64,000 nt of DNA from Cristatella mucedo (lineage: Eukaryota > Bryozoa > Phylactolaemata > Cristatellidae). Position numbers and translations under genes: made by a program. The stretch lies in NCBI GenBank assembly GCA_009760855.2, contig WPIO01000007.1:10480001-10544000 (forward strand), given 5' to 3'. Of this stretch, positions 23,186 to 35,842 are shown piece after piece (position 1 is the stretch's first letter; every line of letters starts with the position of its first letter). Under the pieces are notes generated by a model. It did not search any database and was not told where the DNA came from. It saw nothing but the letters and a program-made list of their open reading frames with translations.

Positions 23186-24450
23186 TATATTCAAGGACTT
23201 TCGCGGTTACGACCGCCGTGATGGCTGCCCAAGGAAAGCAGCACACAAGCCGCTAAACCCCGTTTGCAACAATATTGACCGGAAAGCACGTCTCGGTGAG
23301 AAAGCCCGCTCGCTTCTATTTTGAAAAAAGTCGATACAAATTAAGCGACAATTCGTGGTGCATGAAATAAGACCGCGAAGGCAGAGCTGCGCGGCTGCGA
23401 CCTCATTGACCTCGATATCGCGCTGGCGCTCAGCTACCCGGGCATGTTTAGACCACAGAGCTGTACACCGCTGTTTGCCCGCTGCCCTTTTCGCGACTGG
23501 TGTCCCAGCGAGCGTAATAATCTTGATCTACGCCAGCCCTTAGCAAACTCAGCTCTGAGCTGTCCAAATGCCCTGGCGGAGTAGCGACCGCGGTCGACGC
23601 TAATCGACCGGCGAATACGCTGCCTGCCTGGTTAGTGTTGCGTGTCGGCTCATCTGATGCAACCAGCCCGAGCTCCGAGCAACTGTCGAGGCTGCAGTTG
23701 CTGTTGCGCCGCTTCGGAGCCCGTCTCGGACGTAGAGCCTAAAGAGCATGAGAAAGTAGAGCCAGTCGTCGCGTCCTACGACGAGATCTTATCCGAAGCT
23801 GAACTCCTGCCAGCAAACGACCGAAGCCTTCCAGCTCCTGGTCGCTGTGCTAGAAAAGTAGCAGGCACAGAATGCATGCAAAAAAAGCATGGCGGCATCC
23901 TTGGCAGCCAGAGCGGCTGCAGCGCTCGCACGTATGCAGCGAGTCGTGCCCCCTCACTTGACCGGCTTGACACTAATGCTTAAAAAACTCAATGTTCTGA
24001 CCAAATGCTCATCAAGTAACTCTAAGGCTGTCATAATATGAGCCAGCGGAGGTTCAAACCAATATACCATTGCCTCTTAAGTGACATAGAAGAAACCGTG
24101 TTGAAGAGCAGCTGGAGACAGATAAGGTAGCAGCCAAGAACTTGCAATCAGCATAGCCGGTCGCTTACTTGACTAGCTCGCCATAATCGTAGAAGCTATG
24201 TGGACGTCCGATGGAGGCGGAGTTTCAGCATCAGGGTCAACTAACCAAGGGTTAAGAAACAAAAAGTTCAGCAGCATATTGTCACAAACGTTATCGAGAA
24301 ATATGCATTCGAGTAATCGTTGAAGCTTCAAAGCCCTGAGAGCCCCAAACTAGTTAGCCGTAAGCATGAACCATTTAATACCGAGTTATTGGATTATACT
24401 CTGGTTAATCCAAATGGGACCGATTTTTGACGAGCTTCCTTGCTCGGTAA
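23186..24450. other. Intergenic, nothing recognised
   Basis: No conserved ORF, RNA gene or repeat family was recognised between the SINE-B fragment and the minisatellite. Confidence 0.45.
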
Positions 24451-25208
<758 letters not shown>

Positions 25209-25213
25209 TAGAC

Positions 25214-25385
25214 GTAATGGCTCATTAGGTAAGGTGGTTGCTTTTCACGACCTCGGCCCCGTGGTCATGGGTTCGAATCCTGCGATGGGCGATCCTTTAT
25301 CGCCACTGCAAGCGGTGGTGATAGACGTAAAGGCTTTTCTGTCGCTATACAAAAAGAGGCTGTTAAATCAGCTAGCATTTCTTTT
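25214..25385 (+). mobile_element. SINE-A copy, well preserved
   Basis: The A-box-like TGGCTCATTAGGTAAGG lies at about 25218-25234 and the B-box GGTTCGAATCC near 25270. The folding body (GGCGATCCTTTATCGCC, AGCGGTGGTGATAG) and the tail TATACAAAAAGAGGCTGTTA follow, ending in CTAGCATTTC and a TTTC microsatellite. It is one of the two best references for the family. Confidence 0.85.
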
Positions 25386-25549
25386 CTTTCTTTCTTTCTT
25401 ACCCCCTCTGTCTGTCTGCCTGTTTCTGTCTGTCTCTATGTCAGTTACAAATAGGAGTACACTGGCCTCTGCGGATACACGGTATACAGGACTCGGGCTA
25501 CAATTATTGTGGACTCCAAGAACATGTCAACCAATCTATCAGCTACCTA

Positions 25550-26350
25550 CCCCTACGAAAATCCGGCCCTGCATGAATAAAGATATCACGGTCAAGCTAT
25601 TCCACGAATTTGTGACATCCCGTCTCGATTTCTGTTACTCAGTACTCTTAAGTTTTCCTGCTTAGGCGCTAAGACCCTTACTGTTTGTATAAAATTTTGA
25701 AATTCAGTATGCCGATTGCGAACGTAGAAACTGTCAAACTGCATCACTTCTCACCGACCTGTACGGAGTTCCATCAAGTAGCTCATTGATTTCAAGGATC
25801 TGTCACTCATTTTTAGGTCCCTGAATTTTTGCCGAGCTGGTTTGGTCCAACGGTTAAGGTGCTCACCCCTGCCAAGGTCTGGCTGAGGTCATGGGCTCGA
25901 GCCCTGTGGCATATGTGAAGCACCCGAATAAAGATTAAGTTCTCTTGGGGTGCTATACAAATGAATTATATTTTTACTTGACCCGCTTGTCCGAAATACT
26001 TCCTAATCAGACTTCACATCTTATCACCCGCTCTTCTGACTCAAGTCGATTAGCTCTGCCTCTAACCAAACTCAAATCCTATAGAGATCGTGCCCCTAGT
26101 TTTTTAGTTCTGAAGCGTGAAACTCACTCCCAACTTACGTCACAACATTCGCTGACGTGACAAAATTAACAAGATGCTTAAAGACCACCTGTTCCTTACT
26201 GCATTTGCTCTGTCGGTGGGAATCTCCTTTGCGATTGAATGATTTCTGGCAATTTGCATATTGTCACTAGCCAATTGAATGGTTTATTTCCAGCTCAAAC
26301 AAAGAGCCTTGAAAGAGATTAAGTTATCTCAAGAGGCTATACTCGTGTTT
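25550..26350 (+). mobile_element. L2-A LINE, split by a SINE-B
   Basis: The first piece (25550-25832) encodes a thumb-region match ([15 protein letters not shown]). The second (about 25973-26350) continues with LKSYRDRAPSFLVLK, the eroded counterpart of the L2 C-terminal FGDRAFSSYAPKAWN signature. It ends in the hairpin remnant GAAAGAGATTAAGTTATCTC. Stops and indels are frequent. Confidence 0.7.
25833..25972 (+). mobile_element. SINE-B copy nested in L2-A
   Basis: It begins GAGCTGGTTTGGTCCAACGG (A-box region) and has the B-box GGGCTCGAGCCC near 25892. It ends with the L2-A-type hairpin GAATAAAGATTAAGTTCTCT and GTGCTATACAAATGAATTAT. LINE sequence continues on both sides. Confidence 0.85.
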
Positions 26351-28189
26351 TACTGTTATGATCTATATCCACTGCTGCTTCTATATGACGCCGAATACCG
26401 TCAACTTTCCTTCAGAGGAACTCTACCTACTTCAGCCACCCTTATGTTCAGCATCAATTCATATTTATCGATGGTATTAAGCGTTGCTCATCCAACTGCG
26501 TATGAGGCGTTCTGTGGGTTCGTGGAGCATCGCAGTACCACCTCGCGCTTGAAACTTTCTTGCTGTCGACGGGACCTCTGGAGGAGGTCCCGGCGAAGAC
26601 AGACGTCAGGCTAAGGTGCTCTGCCGCCTCGGGGCAGGGTGCTCTGCCGCCAATCCTTTTCGGTCTGGCGACGAAGCCCGTCGTCCGGTGGGCCCAATGG
26701 GCCAGAGCGCTTCGCTGCGCCATGCGTCACTGTAGACCAGCTGCGACAGAGTACGCCGCCGGCCGGGCTAGCGCCAGAGTGAGGAGGGCCACGGGTGAGC
26801 TGCTGCTCCTCCGAATGCTCGGGGTCTGGTCAATCGATGCCTGGCTACGGACAGATGCTCGACCGGCAGACGCAGTCAGGCCATTGGTCTCGACCCGTCG
26901 TTCTCGGTCCGAGGATTTTTTCATGCCCATCGCCCAGGACGTGCAGCCCATTAGCGCCACCATAAGCCCCGAAAGCCCCCCCCCCCCGAACAGTAACCCG
27001 CTGCTAGCTCCGGCCAATCATAGCCAGAGACCACGTCCCAAGTGGTCAGCTGCTGCTGGGTTGCTTTGTCACGGCTCTTCTCTTCCGGCTATGGTGATTC
27101 CTACAGGGCTTCCTGTTGGCGGGTCGAGCCATCGCCCCCTAGTCGCCAGTCCTGCCCTCTAGCCGCACCTGCTCGTCGACGCACCGGCTCGAATGCTCGC
27201 ATTGTCAACAGTGAGGCTCCGTTCGACTGAATCCCAGATACCCCGGCGGTGACGGACTGAAAGAATGTGGACAATTTAGCCGGCGTCGCTCGTGGCCCGC
27301 TCGCCACTGGGTACCGGTCAGCCGTTCGTGGGGCGGCCGTTCGTACTCGGTGCCCTTTGCATCTGGTGGCAGAACAATGAGCTTTTCCGGCAGACCTGTG
27401 CGTCCCACTGAGACGGCGGACGGTCGTGCTTTGGCCCTCCCACGCTATCACTCATGCACTTATGGAGAGGCTTCGATACACATAACTGTTCCCGATTAAA
27501 AAATTTCGCCTTTTCACTAGGCGACAGTGTACGATAAGCACCACTTATTCGGGACATTTAATATACCGTATGTAATATGACTGCCCAAAAATGGATATGC
27601 TAGGCGCCTAAGACAGCCAGAAGGACAATCAACTCGTAACGCTGAAGACAGGGAAACGCCGATACAAATCCGCGTAGGCAGGTCAAGCAATCTTGCAAGA
27701 CTTCGAGACACAGTTCTTATTTTATGTGATTGGCGAATCTTTGATTTTTTGAAGGCTCGTAGGGGCTAAAGAAGGAACAAAATAGGCAAAGGCACAGCAC
27801 CCGCCAGAAATGGAATGGTACAACTGTCAGGGCAAATGCAGCAGATCTAGGCTGCTGCTGGCTAACTGCAGTAGTTCTCACTTGGCGAGGCCAGAAGCCA
27901 GATCGAGCCAGCTGCTATTGAAGACCGCAACACTTGGCATGCACATGCTGCGTAGGAGCAGAGCAAAAAAGAAATCAAATCTTCCATCGGCTGAGCCTCA
28001 GCGATGCCAACCGATATCCTCTGATATTATGCCCACTGACTAAAAAGACTTCGGTTCGGTCGAGGTTTTCGTTGTTAATAAACCGGTGGGAAGCGACTCG
28101 CAGCACGCCAAGTTATGCTGGTAAATCCTAGCCATCGAGTTGCTTACTGTGAATGCTATCACCATACAATTGGTACACTTCCTGTCAAG
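26351..28189. other. Intergenic; GC-rich island without a supported gene
   Basis: From 26560 to 27450 the DNA is GC-rich with ORFs of up to 200 aa on overlapping frames of both strands. None shows a known domain or splice-flanked exon. A run of 12 C lies at 26976-26987. The rest is plain AT-rich sequence. Confidence 0.4.
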
Positions 28190-28242
28190 TAAATGTAAAA
28201 TGTCTCATAAGAGATTTTATTCTTTTACAGTGCTATACGAGT

Positions 28243-28275
<33 letters not shown>
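28190..28275 (+). mobile_element. L2-A/SINE-B type 3' tail with (ATT)n
   Basis: AAATGTAAAATGTCTCATAA, AGAGATTTTATTC and GTGCTATACGAGTG form an eroded terminal hairpin, followed by about 12 ATT units (28240-28275). The body is absent, so the source may be the LINE or the SINE. Confidence 0.55.
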
Positions 28276-28276
<1 letters not shown>

Positions 28277-28505
28277 ACCATACAGCTAGCTTAAGAAATA
28301 TAGGGATAGCTTGCGTTAAAGCCAGAGTATAGGTATTGCCATTCGCCAGTAGTTCAAAGATCCCTCCCGCTGTAGGGCCTATATGCTCCTTGCTCACCAA
28401 CAACCAGTTAAAGCTCCCATCCCAAATGCGACAGCATCGAGTCTTGCAACCTCATACAAGCACTATCTGCTATAGGTGCGCTAATCATAATGATACTAAT
28501 AATTA

Positions 28506-28506
<1 letters not shown>

Positions 28507-28577
<71 letters not shown>

Positions 28578-28599
28578 TATCATAATATATATATATATA

Positions 28600-28636
<37 letters not shown>
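28507..28636. repeat. (AT)n microsatellite
   Basis: About 130 bp of TA/AT repeat with four short interruptions; self-complementary and able to extrude as a cruciform. It sits exactly at the 3' end of the L2-A copy that follows, where other copies carry ATT units. Confidence 0.95.
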
Positions 28637-28640
<4 letters not shown>

Positions 28641-29392
28641 GCTTTGAAGAACGTAATCTCATTCTAGGCACTTTGCATTTGCTGTGAAGGAAGCATGATC
28701 AGATGATTGCATGATCAGACAATGCACACTGTCAACAAGCACAAACATCGTTAGTGGTGACACCCACAGTTTCAGCATTGAAATACGGTTAGTGACAGCA
28801 TGCACAGTGCCAGCACCCATTAGCGCAAAAAAGAAGAATCACAAGGACCTACTAAGTGCTGGGATAAATAGGTGCATTTTAAGCTTTTTTTAAAATGTCA
28901 ATTCAGGGGATGCCGGGACGTCAGTCGGGAGTGAATTCTAAGCATTGGGAGCACACTAAGTAAAGGCATGGTCTCCAAAGAGCTTGACGCTCGTATGAAG
29001 TACAGGTAAATGATTTTATTTGGAAAAGTGGGAGGTACAATGCCTAGCTTAGTAAGTGAGTAATTCCGACATGTCGGCTGGAGCCAAGAATGAAGGGAGC
29101 TAAAAGTGAGAAACAGAACCTTGAAATCGATACGCTGCTTGATTGGGAGCCTGTGAAGGTAGGGAAAATGGGGTGTAATGTGGCAGCTGCGACACTCACT
29201 ACATTCAAGCCTAGCTAAAGAGTTTTGCCCCAACCTTAAGCACCTGATTGCACAGGCCGGTAGACCACTAAACTGTGAGGTACAGAAGTTAAGACTAGAC
29301 ATTGAAAATGCATGGAGCAATGTGGATGTAGTATCCCTGTATAAGCACGCCTGAATTTTAGCAATTTTACGTAGCCAAACATAGGCAGACTT

Positions 29393-29541
29393 AATATAAT
29401 ATAATATAATTCATTTGTATTGAGCCCCAAGAGAACTTAATCTCTATTCAGGCGTTTCACATATGCCTCGGGGCTCGAGCCCACGACCTCGACCAGGCCT
29501 TGGTCGGGGCGAGCACCTTAACCGCTGGACCAAACCAGCTC
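29393..29541 (-). mobile_element. SINE-B nested in L2-A, with 5-bp target duplication
   Basis: Complete SINE-B. GACTT at 29388-29392 and again at 29542-29546 flank it, and the joined LINE sequence (CAGACTTGACTGTGG) matches the uninterrupted copy at 47780. The head has GAGCTGGTTTGGTCCAGCGG, the B-box GGGCTCGAGCCCC, and the tail hairpin plus TATTATATT. Confidence 0.88.
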
Positions 29542-29631
29542 GACTTGACTGTGGAGCTGATGTAGTCGTTTAGTGAAAAGTCACTGTGAAACAGGAGACC
29601 CAGATTTTGTGCAGATACCATAAATATAAAT

Positions 29632-29762
29632 ATAATTCATTTGTATAGCGCTCTAATAGAACTTGATCTCTATTCAGGCGCTTCACATATGCCTCGGGGC
29701 TCGAACCCAAGACCTCAGTTAGACTTGATCGGGGCGAGTACCTTCACCACTGGACCAAACAT
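29632..29762 (-). mobile_element. SINE-B at an L2-A deletion junction
   Basis: Second SINE-B in the same orientation, about 90 bp from the first. It shows the 3' hairpin (AGCGCTCTAATAGAACTTG, CTCTATTCAGGCGCTTC), B-box GGGTTCGAGCCCC and an A-box-side GGTCCAGTGGTGAAGG. The extreme 5' end is lost. Confidence 0.82.
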
Positions 29763-31429
29763 ATACAATGTCTCTGATATCTTATCTATCTTGCTGACAA
29801 AAAAGCTAGAGAAGCGATCAGCTAGATTGGAGAGGATCACATCGGCTAGGTAAGGAGCTAACCTGGGAGTAGTTAAGGAGATGTTTGATCGTAGACATAA
29901 GCATTTTTAGAATGCTCATCCGTGACTCAACAATATATTTATAGAAGCTACACCTAGCTTTAGCTAGGATGGGTTATTTGATCTACAGTAGCCCTTGCAT
30001 GTTTGCAGATCGACAGAGTAAATCTTGATGTTTTATATGCTTTGGTAAGCTTTCGCTTAGTAGACTTAGCTGGTTTAATGTCTGCGGTAAACCATAGACC
30101 GTTTGAGCGAGGGCGCACATTCTGCTTAATCCAAGGTGCAAACTCGTCGAGCATGTAAGTTAGTGTCCTGTCGTAGCATTCGACCTATGATGACTGGTCG
30201 GAAGGGGGATCGAGCAACAATGGCGAAGAAGATATTCTCGCTTGGACATCATCAACGTAAACGGTCTTGAGGTTACGCGATTCGCAATTTGATATCAGAT
30301 GCAGAGGAGGGTGCACAATGTCGACTGTGTGAGATCCGCATGCGATCAGATGAGAAGAATTTGATAAGAATTGGTGATGATAGCGTGCAGTTGTAGGTGA
30401 ACATTTGGTCGAGTGTGTGACCCTTGATGCGAGTAGGGCCATGCACATTGGCCACAAGAGACAGGGAGTCAGTCAGTGCACGTAATTCTGCACTTACGAC
30501 GTCAGTTGACTTGTCAAAATGAATGCTAAATCACCCAAAATGAGAAAATGTCAATTTTTTGCACCCAGAATTTAAATCAGATCAGATAAATGTGAGATAA
30601 AGGAGAACTTTGTACCTGGTGGTTGATAGATTGCTGCCACCATTAGCGGCTTATCGTCCGAGGGACTCAAAACAGAGATTCAAAAAAATGCTTCGAGGGG
30701 ACAGCAAAAAGTTTGCAACTGAGGGAAGAACGTGCGATATTTTCACCTCCCCACTAGTTTCGATCGATTTGGAGACATGGAAAATGAGAGGCCTGTCGGA
30801 ATAACATGGTTTATGGTCGGGAAGTTAGTCGATTGCAGCCGGGTCTTTGCCAAAGCGAACAGGTCGAGATTGTCGGCGATATTCATTTCGTGAAATATTA
30901 GGAATTTATCGCAAATTGAGCGAGCATTCCAAAGACAAGCGTTACAATGGGCCGCTGGGGTTATAGTTGGCCTGATTACCACTGAGCTAGAGTGAATCGC
31001 AGCAGCGCTAGAGGAGAATCGAGCAGGACGGAGGCTCGGAACGATCCTGGGAATGCCAAGCAAGTGGGGTCTCCGGCCACCATGCTTGTCCGACTGTTTC
31101 TTTTTTTCATTTGGTAATGTTCACGTCGCGGATACGAGTAACAGCACCCGCAACTAGAAATGCATTCATACGACGGTAGCAAAACGGTAATAGGCACGCA
31201 CGATCGTACCTAATAGGCACGTTACTAACAGTCGGCGAGGATAATGGCGAAGCCCGCTTGGCGGGTGCGGCTGGAAGCCCTAAGGATTGAGATGTCCATA
31301 GGCAGGTCATTTCTTAAGTGCTACGGTCAAACAACAAACAGATGTGCTCAGACACAGGTCTGAGCAGTATCGGCTTCCGTATAAGATATTCGCAATAACT
31401 TCGATTTTCGGACAACAAGTCTTCAACGG

Positions 31430-31456
31430 ACAAGAAGCGCTAGTAGCGCTTCTTGT
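31430..31456. repeat. Perfect 12-bp inverted repeat near the L2-A 5' end
   Basis: ACAAGAAGCGCT, a 3-nt loop AGT, then AGCGCTTCTTGT. It lies within 40 bp of the 5' terminus of the L2-A copy and would form a very stable hairpin at the start of the element's RNA. Confidence 0.9.
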
Positions 31457-31464
31457 ATCGGGAG

Positions 31465-32129
31465 GCAAGGACGCCAATTCTTTCACTCCCTCGCTACCAC
31501 TAGCTAGTTCTTTGCTGCGCGCTGTTGACGCTTACTCTGAAAAACGGAAGAACGCAACAAAGGAAAGAGGTCGTCGGTCAACGCAAAAATACCGAGAGTT
31601 CGCACGTCCATCGCACATTGTTTACATATCCACAGCCTAGTCCTACATAGTTGAATCGAAATTTCATTGCGTCTCGGCTTCGTTTCGTTCTCCGCCTTAA
31701 AATTTTCTACCGTGGCGCTGTCGGCCAAAGAGAGATAACGGATTTTTTATGCTATGACTGCAGTACTACAAGAAAGTTTGAATTTTGTTCACAATTTATG
31801 CCTAGTTGAATGTACCCCGTGTTAAAAACATTGCTTTTTGAGAACACGATCGAGAAACGAATCCACGAGCTCCGTACAAAGCAGCAATTAAACGGACTGC
31901 CTGGCATGGAAAGAGTCTAAACAGGACCAAATTTGTTTTATCAAGACGGGACAATCTTCGTTCAGGTGTTGCCCGAGAAGGAAAACAAGATGCCAAGCAT
32001 ACGTGGAAGTTAATAATCTCTTGAATGCGAAGGTATGTAGATTGGGGTGCATTTCTCCGAGACCGATCTGTCGTCCGCCGGTGGTGCTTCGTATTCGATT
32101 GACCCGATCCTCCTTTGAAAGGGTTCCAC
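31465..32129. other. Intergenic, nothing recognised
   Basis: No gene or repeat recognised between the L2-A 5' end and the next L2-B copy. Confidence 0.45.
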
Positions 32130-32625
32130 GTACCTCCGTTTGTAACTCCACAAAGCCACCCACAAAGATTAAGTATTTGTTACACGGGAGAGCTTTGTAT
32201 AGCGCACTTGTAGCCTCAGCAGCATTCGAAACGTATTTGGCAGCCAACAGACTTCATCTCACGCAACAAAGAGAAAGTGGAAAGCAAAGCTGAGTCAGGA
32301 GAACAGTTGAAGTAGTGAGTTGCATAGAAGTAGCTTATCAGGATAGCTGAAAAGGATGTGCCACAGTCGGCAGCAGAATAATAGACGCTGTTGCGTAAGA
32401 ATTGTGGAAATGAATTCCACAGCCTAGAACCGGCAGAGCAAAAACTTCAGTCGCCGATGGCTTTGAGGCGGAGGAATGGTATAGCTAATTTATTGTCAAT
32501 ATTGTACCTGAAGGCACGAAGAGGCTGAAATTGATGCAGCAGTTCAACTAGGTATGAAGGAGCCAAGCCGAGTCGGACCTTGTAGGTCAGCGTAAGAACT
32601 TTAATCTTCAGATCTAACGGTATGA
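32130..32625 (-). mobile_element. L2-B LINE 3' end
   Basis: The minus strand shows the L2-B thumb and C-terminal region (LLHQFQPLRAFRY-like, near 32530) and the GFRLWNSFPQFLRNS-like signature near 32420. The 3' UTR ends near 32130 with GTATAGCGC-type sequence. Frameshifted and 5'-truncated. Confidence 0.75.
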
Positions 32626-34684
32626 CTAAGCTATCTCAACAGACCCGTTTCTTCGCAGTTGAGAGGGAGCATGGCCTAGGCCAGAAGATCCCGTGAAATA
32701 CCCCGGAAGCTTTGAATCTGTGTTGAACTTTCAACCTAGCATGTGTCTAATCGGTAGACTACCAATCAAAAAATGTCACTTGGAATATTTAAAAAAATTC
32801 AAGAGAGATGTTGGACAAACTTGGTGAACCAGATACATTTCTTGCAATTTTTATAGATGGTTAAATCACTCAAGATGTAGCTTTTTACAATCTGTTTGGT
32901 TTTATGGGAAATTATTTGCCTTCAGAGATAGTTAGCCAGGGTTTTTAGTGTGCGAAGATGCTTCGCACCTCGTTGGCAATGGCAAGCAATCTTATTTATG
33001 GTCCCGCCGGACCAATATGACAATTAAAGCCATTAAATGAGCATTTTTTGAATTCAGTGCTCGATTACTCTTATGAGCAAACAGCAAATTTATTATTGCA
33101 AGCTTGTCCGCTGGATCCATACGGAGCCTTACGGATTGCCGCAATTCCGATGCAAAATGAACACAAACATGCTAGAAGTTGGATTAGAAATACCCATTCG
33201 CAAAGCCTTACGGAGGTGTAAGGATACACCTTGCAGGTCAATGAAGTATTCAAGGGTTTGGTTTGCTGTTTCTGTCCAGCCCGATGGTTCTAAAGCACAG
33301 CAATACATTCAACAACTTCGTAGGTTAGTCATTCAGTGTCGCAGTAGAGCCAATCAGATTTGGAGTCCACAGTGTTGACGTCATGTATTACTTAGTGATG
33401 TAACAATAGGAAAAGGCTTATGGCATAATCTTGTTAAGGTACCAAATCATTGCCCACGAAGCGATCAAAGCTTAATTCAAAAAGATATTCTAGCCAATGC
33501 CCGGCAGGAGTTTCGCGGCGGCACCCAAAGGAAAGAGAAACATCGCGGCGGCGAAGCACAGTAACGTGTTCTAGCTTAACAACGAGCAAGCTTTTTCGTC
33601 ATAAACGTTTAGATTTTAAGGCATTTAGGGGACTTTGGACAAAGAATTGCTACGCAGCTATGCATTGCATATACGTTATGAACTACGTGTTAGCTATTTA
33701 GGCGTTAAATGAGTAATGGTGGCTGGTGGCTGAGCATACATCCAGGCGTGTGAGGGCACCGGTATACCGGGAATGAATCTTTCAAGTCTGTCACTTCGCT
33801 TACCTTAGGCAAAGGAAGCTTAAGCCTTGTCTTTCTTGTCTGGAGAGTCGAAACCAAGCCTCAGACACCGCATACCGCTTCAATCTCCCACTCCACAGAC
33901 ATGGCGATATATAGTTTTATAACTCTACATAGGTACATACAAAGATATCCAGTGAGATATATGCGCATCAATTCAATTAAGGAACGTACAATTTGCTTTG
34001 AAATTGTCAAACAACATATTACCCGTTGCAATGAAACATGTGAACTAAGAACCTGTAGCCTAACAGAGCGTGACTACCGATACAATGATTCCAGTCCAAC
34101 ATGAACTTCATAGCATGGTGGTGAAGTCTAATTAAGAGCGCAAAGCTGATCGGCGATGAAAAGGTATGCAAAAGTGGGAAAAATCCACAGGTCAACCATG
34201 TTTATGGACACAATATTTTTCTCGGGTGAGATACTCTATTTAGATTCCAAAGATTTCTTCTTAATAGATGATTTTATTTCATGAATATAGGATAATTTGG
34301 AAGGAAATTTTAGCAGACCAGTACAAAGGTAGACCAGGACGAAGCTGAATTTAGGGACACTTGAGATTGTGTATTCAAGGGGCTGTATGACACACGAGTT
34401 TGACAGGGCCATTAAGTGTGCACGAATTTTTTTTAAGAGGAGGCGCTGTTTTGGACCTGAACTTAATGTCTCACTGCATTTTGCTTTACATCGGAAGCCT
34501 TCAACTCAATCATGCTATAAGCAGCACAGACTGCCCATTTGAAAGATGCGTCTCATTTTTATTGTTTCACAAATATGTGCATTGAACCCTCAGGACTGTT
34601 AATCGCCTCTCCAAAACAATCGTAATATAATGTAGTTTATCTCTGCCAAACTCCACAGACACACACATTAAGTGGGTGTTACGC
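32626..34684. other. AT-rich intergenic, nothing recognised
   Basis: About 2 kb with only short ORFs lacking motifs. No repeat family was recognised. Confidence 0.45.
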
Positions 34685-34850
34685 ACGAGAGTCTTCTATA
34701 GCGCCCTACAAGAACTGAATCTCAATCCAGGTGCTTCGCATATGACGCAGGGCTTGAGCCCACAACTTCGGTCATCATAGATGAGCACATTTACCTCGGT
34801 CATCAAAGGCGAGCACCTTAGTCCCTGGGACAAATCAGGGCGGCGAGATA
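34685..34850 (-). mobile_element. SINE-B copy with internal duplication
   Basis: The 3' hairpin (TAGCGCCCTACAAGAACTGA, AATCCAGGTGCTTCGC) and the B-box GGGCTCAAGCCC are clear. Between the boxes, CGGTCATCATAGATGAGCAC and CGGTCATCAAAGGCGAGCAC look like two copies of one segment, making this copy longer than its siblings. Confidence 0.75.
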
Positions 34851-35229
34851 AACAATTTAGTGTTTCTCTAAACTGTCCCAACGCTGTTGGGCCAAAACTG
34901 CCTAATCAGAAGCATATGTTGCATATTTTTCTGCGACCAAGTTTAATTCAAATGTCAAACTTTTACATATCAATGATCGCCAAGAAACTTATCGCTGAGC
35001 TACTCGAAGCTTCTAGTGATATGTCCGGATTAAGTAAGATGGGCACGATTTTATTCACATACCGAGGTTACTATACACATGAGTGCTGCCCAACTGAATA
35101 TTCTCTAAAATTGCAAAACTTTCATATAGTGAGTTTCGTTTCCATTGGTTAGTTGTTTAAATTCCCTTATAAATCATTAGCCAAATATCTGTTATACGAA
35201 TCTACACCTATACCAGCCACAGACTTTAA
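34851..35229. other. AT-rich intergenic, nothing recognised
   Basis: The plus-strand ORF across 34781-35152 overlaps the SINE and has no recognisable domain. Confidence 0.4.
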
Positions 35230-35490
35230 TCGTTGGCGATCGAAGCTTTTTCTCTGCAGGTCTTAGGCTGACCCTGAAATTAACTTCCACAATTTTTATG
35301 CAACATCTGTTCTCTTGCTGCCGACCGAGGCACACCCTTTCCATCCATCCTGAGCTGCTACTTACGTGATACTCATTTCCTCGACTGCCCTGCTGACTTA
35401 GCTATACTTCTCACTTCCACTTTGTTTCATTGAACGAGATCTGTTGGTTACCAAATGTGTACGAAAATCATAAGAACTGCAGTAAAATTC
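35230..35490 (+). mobile_element. L2-B LINE 3' end fragment
   Basis: The stretch around GAGCTGCTACTTACGTGATA and CTCGACTGCCCTGCTGAC matches the 3' UTR of L2-B copies at 1.7 and 51.4 kb. It is old, with many substitutions. Confidence 0.6.
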
Positions 35491-35559
35491 AAACATTTGT
35501 AGATGATATATAATAAATGGAAATATATATGTCAGGTTTGGAAAGTTTACTGTCACAAT

Positions 35560-35842
35560 GTGCTCGTAAAGCCCGGAACACACGTCCCACTGACGTCATG
35601 ACATCTCCCTCCGACTTGCCGACATTTGAAAAGAAACCAAACACTCGTCTGTAGATTGCAGCCTTTGCGTTGTTCGTCTGAAGTGCTATTTGTGTGGCTA
35701 AGCGTGCTGAAATAGTGCGTTCTGAAAGGGTTCGTGCTATCACTAACAAGTTGACATGCTTCCTTTTTCGCAAATGTTAAATGCCAATAGAGAGATGTAA
35801 TTCTCTCAGAGCCCTATACAATTTTGTTTATTATTATTATTA
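35560..35842 (+). mobile_element. L2-A LINE 3' end
   Basis: The end of ORF2 (GTCATGACATCTCCCTCCGA), 3' UTR and hairpin remnant (AATGCCAATAGAGAGATGTA, TTCTCTCAGAGCCC) are followed by TTATTATTATTA. Confidence 0.75.

Larger units (their letters stand above)
28637..31464 (-). mobile_element. L2-A LINE with both ends, RT core deleted, two SINEs inside
   Basis: On the minus strand the 5' end at about 31464 (CTCCCGATACAAG) matches that of the full-length copy at 51350. The endonuclease region is recognisable (NARSICDKFLIFHEMN, NLDLFALAKTRLQ, near 30960-30850), followed by the linker (RPRSNGLWFTADIKPAKSTK, near 30120). The RT catalytic core is absent: sequence jumps from the pre-RT linker at about 29770 to the thumb region at about 29620, with a SINE-B at the junction. 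The 3' UTR and hairpin run down to 28637. It is inactive. Confidence 0.8.

Noticed and set aside
26560-27162. 200-aa plus-strand ORF
   Set aside because: GC-rich compositional ORF with a 12-C homopolymer inside; no domain and an equally open minus strand.
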